From Bacillota bacterium (GTDB lineage Bacteria > Bacillota > Clostridia > Christensenellales > Aristaeellaceae), in the NCBI GenBank assembly GCA_023411175.1, contig JAEYPB010000056.1, positions 37,402-101,401 of the forward strand: DNA of 64,000 nt, read 5' to 3'. The position numbers and the translations under genes were made by a program. This document shows, one piece after another, positions 45,280 to 52,601 of this stretch. Position 1 is the stretch's first letter; the number at the start of each line of letters is the position of its first letter. Below the pieces are notes generated by a model, which was not told where the DNA came from, did not search any database, and saw only the letters and a list, made by a program, of their open reading frames with translations.

Positions 45280-46248
45280 ATGGAGTATCGCAAATTGCCC
45301 GGAACGTCGGTTCGGGTATCGCGCGTTTGCCTTGGCACCATGATGTTCGGAGGACAAACGAGCGAGGCGGACAGCCTCGCCATCATGGACTGCGCGTTCG
45401 ATCACGGCGTCAACTTCTTCGACACCGCAAATGTCTATGTGCAGGGGGAGAGCGAGCGGATCGTTGGCAAAGCGCTCAAGGGGCGGCGCGAGCGGATCAT
45501 CCTCGCCACCAAGGTACACGGCCAGATGGGCGACGACCCAAACGACGCGGGCCTCAGCCGCCGCAACATCCTGGCCGCGGTCGAGAAAAGCCTGAAGCGG
45601 CTCGACACCGACTATATCGACATCTATTACATGCACGCGCCCGACTACGATACCGCGATTGAGGAATCACTCGACGCGATGACGAGCCTTGTCAGGTCCG
45701 GCAAGGTTCGATACGTGGGCGTCAGCAACTTTGCGGCCTGGCAGATGGCTGACATCCTTGCCGCCTGCGACAGGCGCGGCTTCGTTCCCCCCATCATCAC
45801 GCAGAACGTTTACAACCCCCTCACGCGCGGCCTGGAGGCGGAGCTCGCCCCGTTCCTGAAAGCGCACCCGATGGCGATGGCCGTCTACAACCCGATTGCA
45901 GGCGGGCTGCTCGCGGGAAAGCACAGGCCGGGGGCGCCGGAAGCGAACACGCGCTTTGCAATGAATTCGGCGTACTTCGAGCGCTACTGGTCGGACGAGA
46001 ACTTTGACGCTGTGGAAAAGCTCACCCGAATCGCGCAAGCGGGGGGCATGACGATCCTTCAGCTCGCTCTCAAATGGTGCGCGGCGCAGGAACGCGTAAC
46101 CAGCATCATCAGCGGGGTCAGCAAGCGCGCGCATATCGAGCAGAACATTGCCGCGCTGGAAGGCGAAGCGCTCAGTCCGGACATTCTCCGGGAATGCGAC
46201 GCGGTCTGGAAGGCCCTTGCGGGAACGCGCTTTGCTTACAACAGGTAA
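45280..46248 (+). CDS. Aldo/keto reductase
   Basis: A 322-residue NAD(P)H-dependent (beta/alpha)8 oxidoreductase. The catalytic tetrad is complete: D48 and Y53 in FFDTANVY, K78 in ILATKVHG, H119 in IYYMHAPD. The C-terminal TSIISGVSKRAHIEQNIAALEG fits the cofactor-binding end of the YghZ/IolS-like branch. Substrates in such branches include sugar aldehydes, inosose and methylglyoxal. Its own promoter suggests independent expression. Between the c-di-GMP protein and the UroD module, it might reduce an intermediate of sugar breakdown. Confidence 0.9.
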   Translation: MEYRKLPGTSVRVSRVCLGTMMFGGQTSEADSLAIMDCAFDHGVNFFDTANVYVQGESERIVGKALKGRRERIILATKVHGQMGDDPNDAGLSRRNILAAVEKSLKRLDTDYIDIYYMHAPDYDTAIEESLDAMTSLVRSGKVRYVGVSNFAAWQMADILAACDRRGFVPPIITQNVYNPLTRGLEAELAPFLKAHPMAMAVYNPIAGGLLAGKHRPGAPEANTRFAMNSAYFERYWSDENFDAVEKLTRIAQAGGMTILQLALKWCAAQERVTSIISGVSKRAHIEQNIAALEGEALSPDILRECDAVWKALAGTRFAYNR

Positions 46249-46300
46249 CGAGGGGCGGGCGTTCAGGCCGTGAATCGTAGATTCGCAGAACTTGCATTTC

Positions 46301-46329
46301 GCTGTCAAAAGACGTAGTGTTTTGACAGC
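46301..46329 (+). repeat. Upstream hairpin of a tandem stem-loop pair
   Basis: 10-bp perfect inverted repeat GCTGTCAAAA / TTTTGACAGC with a 9-nt loop. Its right arm ends 4 bp before the main terminator stem, which starts with the same GACAGC bases. Confidence 0.55.
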
Positions 46330-46333
46330 CGGA

Positions 46334-46370
46334 GACAGCCTTGCCGGGGGGCAAGGCTGTCTTCCTTTTT
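46334..46370 (+). terminator. Rho-independent terminator of the aldo/keto reductase gene
   Basis: 12-bp perfect stem (46334-46345, 46350-46361, GGGG loop) followed by TTCCTTTTT. It also lies 76 bp beyond the convergent UroD-like gene. Confidence 0.88.
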
Positions 46371-46436
46371 CTGTTTCCCTAGGCTCCAGCCGCCTTATTG
46401 GGGGATGCGCCAAAGATATTCCCCCTGCGCCCGCGG

Positions 46437-47714
46437 CTATTTTATTCCGTAATTTCGGACCGCCTGATACATTGCGATCAGGTTTTCCGGCGGCACATTT
46501 GCCACCACGTTGTGGATCGGGTTGAAGACGTAACCGCCGCCCCGGTTCAGGATCCCGATGCGCTCCAGCACCTCCCGCCGAACCTCGTCCGGCGTGCCGA
46601 AGGGCAGCGTCCTTTGCGTGTCCACGCCGCCACCCCAGAAAGCGAGCCTGTCTCCGAACTCCGCCTTGATCTTTACCGGGTCCATGCCGTCGGCCGAAAG
46701 CTGCAAGGGGTTTAAGATGTCCACGCCCATTTCGACAAAGTCCTGCATCAGCGGATAGACCGCGCCGCAGGAGTGGTAGAAGGTCTTCCACCCGGTGTTT
46801 TGGTGCACCCAGTCGTTGATCTTTTTGTAGTGGGGCTTGTAGAGCCTTCGGAAGACATCCGGGCCGATGAAGGTGGCGTGCTGCGTGCCGAAATCGGTGC
46901 CGGAGATCCAGACCACCTGGATGCGCTCGCCCACCGCCTGGCGGTAGATCTCCAGGTTTTTGAGCATCACCTCGGTCTGAAGGGCAAACACCTCGTCCAC
47001 ATAGGCGGGGAACAGAAGATGCGCGGCCAGCCAGTCGTCCATCCTGCGGATGCCGCGGGGTTCCTTTACGTGCGGCCCGGGCAGGCAGGCCACATCGCCA
47101 AGACCTGCGCCGCCCAACAGGCCGACGACGGCGTACTCGGTTTCCTCGTAGAGGCGGCGGCTCTCCTTTTCCCAGTACCGGGCGTCCTCTTCAGAGGCGA
47201 CGGAGAAGTCGCCTTTGAAGTCCTCCCTCGGGGTGAGATCCGCCTCGTCGGCATCGTCCATATCGAAGGGTTCGGCATGATCCACCGAGTCAAAGAACGA
47301 GCCGCCCGCGGGCATCACGGCGCTGTGCCTTGCGCTTCGGTCGCCCTCAGGGTACACCCAGGTGCGGCCTGACGCGTCCACGTCATATTCAAACCCGCCG
47401 CCCATCATGACTGGCGTAGCGTCGCTCATCATCCAGGGCTTCCAGTTCTCGTTCCGGTATCCGTAGAAGTTGCCCCGGTTCCACAGGCCGACCACGTCGC
47501 TCCCGACGAGCTTCAAAAGGTCTTCGCCGGGGTCCCCCAGCATTTGCGCGGGTTCGACGATGCGGATGGGATCGGGCGAAAGCCCCAGCGCCGCCCGCAG
47601 GCGGTAGAGCGTTGAGGCATTCATACCGGTCTGGGCGGTCGCGGCCAGGTCGACCGGGCAGCGGTCCGGCTCCCGGTGGTTGATGGCGGCGATCACGCGT
47701 TCTCTGGAATTCAT
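46437..47714 (-). CDS. UroD-like protein with HSCG motif
   Basis: A 425-residue protein of the uroporphyrinogen decarboxylase superfamily, opening NSRERVIAAINHREPDRCPVDL. The motif FYHSCGAVYPLM (H314, C316) matches the metal-binding H-x-C of zinc methyltransferases such as MtaA. The third ligand position (a cysteine in MtaA) appears as histidine in NPIHNVVANVPPEN. ATG 47714 overlaps the upstream stop (ATGA), so it is coupled to its paralogue; the longer open frame upstream is a shadow of that gene. Last gene of the importer/UroD operon. Haem synthesis is unlikely: there are no haem genes nearby and several paralogues. Substrate unknown. Confidence 0.85.
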   Translation of the reverse strand: MNSRERVIAAINHREPDRCPVDLAATAQTGMNASTLYRLRAALGLSPDPIRIVEPAQMLGDPGEDLLKLVGSDVVGLWNRGNFYGYRNENWKPWMMSDATPVMMGGGFEYDVDASGRTWVYPEGDRSARHSAVMPAGGSFFDSVDHAEPFDMDDADEADLTPREDFKGDFSVASEEDARYWEKESRRLYEETEYAVVGLLGGAGLGDVACLPGPHVKEPRGIRRMDDWLAAHLLFPAYVDEVFALQTEVMLKNLEIYRQAVGERIQVVWISGTDFGTQHATFIGPDVFRRLYKPHYKKINDWVHQNTGWKTFYHSCGAVYPLMQDFVEMGVDILNPLQLSADGMDPVKIKAEFGDRLAFWGGGVDTQRTLPFGTPDEVRREVLERIGILNRGGGYVFNPIHNVVANVPPENLIAMYQAVRNYGIK

Positions 47715-48745
47715 CGGAGGGCCTCCTCGTAAAACGCTTGAATGTTGGTAAGGCTGGTATCCGACTGGATGTGGTGGGCGGGGGAGAGGATGTAGCCGCC
47801 GCCCTCGCCAAGCGCAGTTCTGGCTGCCCGGACGGCTTTTGCGATTTCGTCGGGCGTGCCGAAGGGCAGCAGATGCTGCACGTCGATCGCGCCAAAGAGC
47901 GTGAGGGCCTTGCCGTAGCGGCGCTTGATCGCCGCGGGATCCATCGAAAGCGGCTGGATGGGGTTCAAAACGTTCAAGCCGATCTCGATCATGTCGTCCA
48001 GAATCTGCTCGCAGTTGCCGCAGGAATGGTACGCCAGCGTGATGTCCGGCCGCTTCTTGCGAAACTCCGCAAAGAGCTCGGCGTAGCGCGGCTTCAGGAG
48101 CCTTCGCCATAGATCCAGCGAGAACATCATGCCCCGCTGGGTGGCCACGTCGTCGCCCAGCCACACCATGTCCACCCCCGCTTCGATCAGGTTGAGCCCC
48201 GCGCGCAGCGGGAACCGCATCACCTTGTCAAAGAGCGCGGCGGCGTAGTCCTCGTCCGCGATCATGTCGCACAGCGTATCCTCAAGGCCGTGCAGGTACC
48301 ATGCGGTTTCGAAGATCGAGCATTGGCACGAGCCGATGATGAACTTCTCCCGCCCATACCGCTCGACCGCGCGCCGGACCGGTTCGTACCACTTGTCGTC
48401 GTCAGGATCCGGCAAGCGGTAGGCGGCGAGCTTTTCGCCGTCCGGATCGTCGTGGAGCGCGCCGCCGATGATTTCGGTGTATGCGCCGGCAAAGTTCTTG
48501 ACGTTCCTGAACGTGACGCCGAAGGGGCAGGTGTAGACCGGTTCCTCCGTCAGGTGGTAGCTCAGTTCGATGCCCACGGTGGTCTTGATTAAGTCGTTCC
48601 CCATCACATAGCCCAAATCCTCCTCCGGGTGGCCGTAAACCGATCGGAGGAGCTTTGCGATCTCCGGGGTATAGGAAGCGCTGACCGGCGGCCGGTCGGG
48701 GGCTTCGTGGCGCAGCGCCATCAGCGTGCGTTCTCTGGAATTCAT
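47711..48745 (-). CDS. UroD-like protein with HSCG motif
   Basis: A 344-residue paralogue of the gene it overlaps, also beginning MNSRER. It carries LAYHSCGNCEQIL (H240, C242) followed by IDVQHLLPFGTPDEI and the C-terminal SPAHHIQSDTSLTN. The extra cysteine after HSCGN is not found in the 425-residue neighbour. GGGAGG precedes the ATG. It follows the arabinose-type binding-protein gene by 58 bp, with a terminator-like hairpin in between, so UroD expression may be lower than that of the binding protein. Different length and sequence from its neighbour suggest a heterodimer or successive steps rather than simple duplication. Confidence 0.86.
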   Translation of the reverse strand: MNSRERTLMALRHEAPDRPPVSASYTPEIAKLLRSVYGHPEEDLGYVMGNDLIKTTVGIELSYHLTEEPVYTCPFGVTFRNVKNFAGAYTEIIGGALHDDPDGEKLAAYRLPDPDDDKWYEPVRRAVERYGREKFIIGSCQCSIFETAWYLHGLEDTLCDMIADEDYAAALFDKVMRFPLRAGLNLIEAGVDMVWLGDDVATQRGMMFSLDLWRRLLKPRYAELFAEFRKKRPDITLAYHSCGNCEQILDDMIEIGLNVLNPIQPLSMDPAAIKRRYGKALTLFGAIDVQHLLPFGTPDEIAKAVRAARTALGEGGGYILSPAHHIQSDTSLTNIQAFYEEALR

Positions 48746-48764
48746 GCGGCCCTCCCTGAAAAAG

Positions 48765-48786
48765 AAGGGCGGCGCGAGCCGCCCTT
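48765..48786 (-). terminator. Intra-operon terminator-like hairpin
   Basis: Perfect 9-bp stem AAGGGCGGC/GCCGCCCTT with a GCGA loop. On the minus strand it is followed by CTTTTTC. It lies 17 bp past the binding-protein stop and may let only part of the transcripts reach the UroD genes. Confidence 0.65.
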
Positions 48787-48803
48787 CCAGATGGATTCGA
48801 GAA

Positions 48804-49817
48804 TCAGTTGGCGCTCTCGCCCATGATCTCCACGTAGTTGGAGCCGTCGATCATCGTGGCGCTGAAGGGGTACACGCCGAACGCGGCGCCTTCCTTCTTG
48901 TACTCGTCGTAGGGGACGACGCCCTTTTCAATCCAGTCCATGGCGGCGTTGGCGGCGATGGTGCCGTCCAGCACCGGATCGATGTAGGCGGTCGCCTTGA
49001 AACACGAGAAATCCTTCTTGAACTCGTCCTTGGCCAGATAGCCGCCGACGCCGATGACGATGGCGGACTTATCCTTGCCGGCCTGCTCCAGCGCGCGGGT
49101 CGCGCCCTGGGCGCCTTCGTCGTTGGGGGCGGTCACAAGCCAGGTTTCGATGTCCGGGTTGGCGGTGATGGTGGCGGCGGCGACGTTGAAGCCTTTGTCG
49201 CTGGTGCCGTCGTAGTCGGCCTTGATGATCTTCTCGGCCGGGAAGGAGGGCACGAGGGCGGTGAACTTGTCCACGGCGCCGGTGGAGCGCGGCACGCAGG
49301 AGGAAACCTCGCTCATGGTCATGCACAGGTAGCCGACCTTCGAGAAGTCAGCGTCGATCTTGTTGGTGAGAACGTAGTTGCCCAGATATTCGCCGATGCC
49401 CTCGCCGACCTTGTAGGCGTCAAGCTCCAGCGCCGGGGCGATGTGGATGCCGTTTTCGTCGATCAGGCCGTCGTCATCCGCCATGACCTTGATGCCGGCT
49501 TCGGCGCAGCGCTGCACGGTGATCTGGGACAGCTTCTGATCCGGCGGGCACACGATCAAAACGTCCACCGCTTGGGCGATGGCGTTGTCGAGGGCGGTCA
49601 TGTACTTGTCCGGGCTCATGCCGCAGTCATACATCAGGACGTCCTTGGCGCCGCGGGCGGTAGCGGTTTCCTTCATGGCGGTGGAGGTGCCGACAAACCA
49701 CTCCTGGGAAAGGTCCTTGCAGATGAAGGCGAGCGTCGGGGCTTCTTCGGCCAGCGCGACCGAGACGGAACCGAGAACCATGATCAGTGCGAGCAGGGCG
49801 ACCAGAATCTTCTTCAC
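48804..49817 (-). CDS. CUT2 sugar ABC transporter substrate-binding protein, arabinose-binding (AraF)-like
   Basis: A 337-residue type I binding protein with signal peptide 1-23 (ending ALA before EEAPT) and no lipobox cysteine. It follows the E. coli AraF pattern along its length: LAFICKDLSQEWF, VCPPDQKLSQITVQRCAEAGIKVMADDD, SCVPRSTGAVDKF, WLVTAPNDEG and IGVGGYLAKDEF. The ligand is probably a pentose or similar monosaccharide, though the binding residues are not fully conserved. Third gene of the importer operon, followed by two UroD-like genes. Confidence 0.87.
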   Translation of the reverse strand: MKKILVALLALIMVLGSVSVALAEEAPTLAFICKDLSQEWFVGTSTAMKETATARGAKDVLMYDCGMSPDKYMTALDNAIAQAVDVLIVCPPDQKLSQITVQRCAEAGIKVMADDDGLIDENGIHIAPALELDAYKVGEGIGEYLGNYVLTNKIDADFSKVGYLCMTMSEVSSCVPRSTGAVDKFTALVPSFPAEKIIKADYDGTSDKGFNVAAATITANPDIETWLVTAPNDEGAQGATRALEQAGKDKSAIVIGVGGYLAKDEFKKDFSCFKATAYIDPVLDGTIAANAAMDWIEKGVVPYDEYKKEGAAFGVYPFSATMIDGSNYVEIMGESAN

Positions 49818-49843
49818 AGTATTCCCTCCTACGATAGTGATTC

Positions 49844-49860
49844 TATCCGCTCAGCGGATA
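49844..49860 (-). repeat. Short intercistronic inverted repeat
   Basis: TATCCGCT-C-AGCGGATA, a perfect 8-bp palindrome with one central base, in the 65-bp gap between permease and binding-protein genes. It may be an operator or a small hairpin. Confidence 0.4.
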
Positions 49861-49882
49861 AACATAAAGCGGTATAAAGTGG

Positions 49883-50884
49883 CTATGCGTTCCTGAGCTT
49901 CTGCTTGCGGTTGCGGATGTAGTCAAAGGAGAGCGCCGCGATGAGGAGAAGGCCCCTTGAAACGGTCTGCCAGAAGGACGGGATGTTGAGCATCATGAGG
50001 CCGTTGTTGAAGCCCTGCATAATCAGTAGGCCGATCAGCGCGCCGCCCAGCGTGCCCACGCCGCCGGACATGGCCACGCCGCCCAGCACCGCCGCGGTGA
50101 CGGCGTCAAATTCAAGGCCTTCGCAGCTCATCGGCTGGCCGGAGGACATGCGGGCGGTCATGATGCAGCCGCCCAGCGCCGAAAACGCGGCGGTCAGCAT
50201 GTACAGGACGATCAGCACCTTCTGGGCGTTGATGCCGGTCAGGCGGGAGGCGGTGGGGTTGCCGCCCACCATGTAGACGCTCCGGCCGAACCGCGTGCGC
50301 GCCAGCACCACCATGAACACGACGAACAGCGCCAGGAAGAATATGGCGGGGATGGGCACGCCCAGCACGCGGCCGCCGCCGAACTTGAGATAGCTGCCGT
50401 TGGTGATGAACACCGCCTTGCCGCCGCAGATGATATAGGCGAGGCCGCGGAAGATGCTCATCGTGGCCAGCGTCGCAATGAACGCCTCCAGCTTCAGCTT
50501 GTTGATGAGCAGCGCGTTTAACAGGCCAATCACCATCCCGACGGCGACCACGATGGCGATCGCCAGGTACATGTTCATGCCCGTGTTGAGCAGAAGCGCC
50601 ACCAATACGCCGGAGAACGCCGCCACCGAGCCGGGGGAAAGGTCCACCTTTCCGGTAATCAGAAGGAAGCTTTCGCCGATGGTCACAAGCCCCACAACGC
50701 TCATCGCGATCATGATGTTGACGATGTTGGCGGGGGTGAAGAACTTGTTGCCCGTCAGGTACTGGAACACGATCACGATGATCGCCAGCGCGATCAGAAG
50801 GCCCAGCTTGTCGCTTTTCAGGACCTGACCGAAGAATTTTTTCAGCTTGCCGCCCTTTGGGGCGGGAGCGCTCAGGCTATTCAT
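49883..50884 (-). CDS. CUT2 sugar ABC transporter permease (AraH/RbsC-like)
   Basis: A 333-residue polytopic membrane protein of the BPD_transp_2 family, with LLITGKVDLSPGSVAAFSGV, VYMVGGNPTASRLTGINAQKVL and AAVLGGVAMSGGVGTLGGALIG. It is the only permease in this operon, so the channel should be a homodimer, unlike the two-permease CUT2 system at the left end. Its start overlaps the ATPase gene by 8 bp. Confidence 0.9.
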   Translation of the reverse strand: MNSLSAPAPKGGKLKKFFGQVLKSDKLGLLIALAIIVIVFQYLTGNKFFTPANIVNIMIAMSVVGLVTIGESFLLITGKVDLSPGSVAAFSGVLVALLLNTGMNMYLAIAIVVAVGMVIGLLNALLINKLKLEAFIATLATMSIFRGLAYIICGGKAVFITNGSYLKFGGGRVLGVPIPAIFFLALFVVFMVVLARTRFGRSVYMVGGNPTASRLTGINAQKVLIVLYMLTAAFSALGGCIMTARMSSGQPMSCEGLEFDAVTAAVLGGVAMSGGVGTLGGALIGLLIMQGFNNGLMMLNIPSFWQTVSRGLLLIAALSFDYIRNRKQKLRNA

Positions 50885-52385
50885 CTTCTTTTCCTCCCAA
50901 CATGTCCGCCATCGCCAGCATCAGCACCTTGTGTTCGGTGGCTTCTTCGCGGGTCAATTCGCCGGTGACGCGGCCCTGGCACATGACCACGATCCGGTCG
51001 CATACGCCCAGGATCTCCGGCAGCTCGCTGGAAACCATGACGACGCCGATGCCGCGCCTCGCCATGTCGCAGATGATCTGGTAGATTTCCGATTTCGAGC
51101 CCACGTCGATGCCCTTGGTGGGCTCGTCCAAGATCAGGATGCGGGGCTCCAGCGCCAGCCAACGGGCGAGGATGGTCTTCTGCTGGTTGCCGCCGGAAAG
51201 CTCGCCGATGGGCTTTTCGATGGACGGCGTCCTGATGTTCAGTTCCTTCACGCCGTTTTCCGCCAGCGCGCATTCTCCGTCAAAGTCGATGAAGCCGCCG
51301 CGGCACAGGGAAGGCATCACCGCCATCGAGATGTTGTCGCATATGGAGCGCCGGGCGACGATGCCCTGCTCCTTGCGGTCCTCCGGGCACAGCGCGATCC
51401 CGAGCCGGATCGCGTCCTCCGGCGCGTCGATTCGCGCGGATTTGCCCGCGACGAGCACTTCGCCGCTCTTGAGCTTGTCCGCGCCAAAGATCAGCCTCAT
51501 GGTTTCGGTGCGCCCCGCGCCGACGAGCCCGGCAAAGCCCACGACTTCGCCCGCGCGCAGCGTAAAGCTGACGTCCTTGACGTTGTCGGCCACGAGGTTT
51601 CGGACCTCCAGCACGGGTTCGCCGATTTTGTCGTTGCGGCGAAGCTCCCGGAAAATGTCGCCGAGGTTCCTGCCCACCATCTTTTCAACGATGGACAGCT
51701 CGTCCGTTTCGCGGGTATGATACTGGCCGACGAATTTGCCGTCCTTCAGGATGACCACCTCGTCGGTGATCTGGAAGATTTCCTTCATGCGGTGGGACAC
51801 GTACAGGATGATGATGCCCTTCGTGCGAAGCTGCGCGATGATCTCAAACAGCGTCGCAATTTCCGCGTCGGACAGCGACGCGGTGGGCTCGTCGAAGGCG
51901 ATGATTTTGGGGTTCCTGCGGTAGGCCTTCATGATCTCGATCATCTGCTGATGGGCCACCGACAGATCGCGCACCCGATCGGTTGCGTGAAAGGGCAGGC
52001 GGAACTCGTCGATGATCTCCTGCGCCATCCGGTTCAGGGCCTTGAAGTCGATCAGCCCCGTCTTTCCGGCCGGGATGCCCTCCATGAAGATGTTCTCCGC
52101 CACCGACAGAAACGGCACCACCTGTCGCTCCTGGTAGATGATCGAGACGCCCGCCTCGATTGCCTCCCGCGGCTCCCGGAAATGGCGGTGCGCGCCGTCG
52201 ATCAGGTATTCGCCGCCGTCCGGCTGATAATCGCCGCCCAACACTTTGAGCAGCGTCGATTTGCCGGCGCCGTTTTCTCCGACCAGCGCCACCACCTGCC
52301 CGCCCATCGCGGTAAAGCTGACGTCGTCCAGCGCCCGGACGCCGGGGAAAGACTTGGTGATGGAGCGAAACTCCAACGAATTCAA
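50877..52385 (-). CDS. CUT2 sugar ABC transporter ATP-binding protein (AraG/RbsA/MglA family)
   Basis: A double ATPase of about 502 residues. N-terminal domain: Walker A GENGAGKST and Walker B IIAFDEPTASLSD. C-terminal domain: degenerate loop GLVGAGRTE, signature LSGGNQQK and Walker B ILILDEPTKGIDVG. I place the start at TTG 52385 (LNSLEFRSITKSF) because GGAGG lies 8 nt upstream; an ATG six codons earlier (52403) lacks a ribosome site and would fall about 11 nt after the predicted transcript start. First gene of the importer/UroD operon. Confidence 0.9.
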   Translation of the reverse strand: MNSLEFRSITKSFPGVRALDDVSFTAMGGQVVALVGENGAGKSTLLKVLGGDYQPDGGEYLIDGAHRHFREPREAIEAGVSIIYQERQVVPFLSVAENIFMEGIPAGKTGLIDFKALNRMAQEIIDEFRLPFHATDRVRDLSVAHQQMIEIMKAYRRNPKIIAFDEPTASLSDAEIATLFEIIAQLRTKGIIILYVSHRMKEIFQITDEVVILKDGKFVGQYHTRETDELSIVEKMVGRNLGDIFRELRRNDKIGEPVLEVRNLVADNVKDVSFTLRAGEVVGFAGLVGAGRTETMRLIFGADKLKSGEVLVAGKSARIDAPEDAIRLGIALCPEDRKEQGIVARRSICDNISMAVMPSLCRGGFIDFDGECALAENGVKELNIRTPSIEKPIGELSGGNQQKTILARWLALEPRILILDEPTKGIDVGSKSEIYQIICDMARRGIGVVMVSSELPEILGVCDRIVVMCQGRVTGELTREEATEHKVLMLAMADMLGGKEDE

Positions 52386-52420
52386 CCGCTTCACCTCCGG
52401 CATTAGCTGTTTACCATAAG

Positions 52421-52449
52421 AGTATAGGCCTGTCCGCCAAAGGAGTCCA
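52421..52449 (-). promoter_or_regulatory. Promoter of the CUT2/UroD operon
   Basis: Minus-strand -35 TGGACT (52449-52444), 17-bp spacer, -10 TATACT (52426-52421); predicted start near 52414. The poor -35 suits activation by the divergently encoded response regulator. The AT-rich stretch 52450-52560 between the two promoters is the likely activator region. Confidence 0.55.
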
Positions 52450-52566
52450 TCAAAGCGATTAACTTTCATCAAAATTATTATCCGGTATGAGAGATTATTG
52501 CGGTTTTTATTTGCCTACATCGATCAAATTGTGAAGCGAAGTGACGCCGCAAAATGAAAACTATGT

Positions 52567-52595
52567 TTGCCTTAAGCGCGGCGGAGTGCTATAAT
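52567..52595 (+). promoter_or_regulatory. Promoter of the kinase/regulator/UroD operon
   Basis: -35 TTGCCT (52567-52572), 17-bp spacer, consensus -10 TATAAT (52590-52595). The predicted start falls on or next to the A of the ATG at 52602, which would make the message leaderless. Confidence 0.65.
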
Positions 52596-52601
52596 CGCGG
52601 C

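Noticed and set aside
47715..48164. 150-codon N-terminal extension of the UroD-like gene ending at 46437
   Set aside because: It overlaps the adjacent UroD-like gene in another frame, reads as low-complexity sequence, and MNSRER at 47714 matches the start of its neighbour.
50847..52406. 519-codon plus-strand frame over the CUT2 ATPase gene
   Set aside because: Shadow of a double ATPase with complete Walker and signature motifs.
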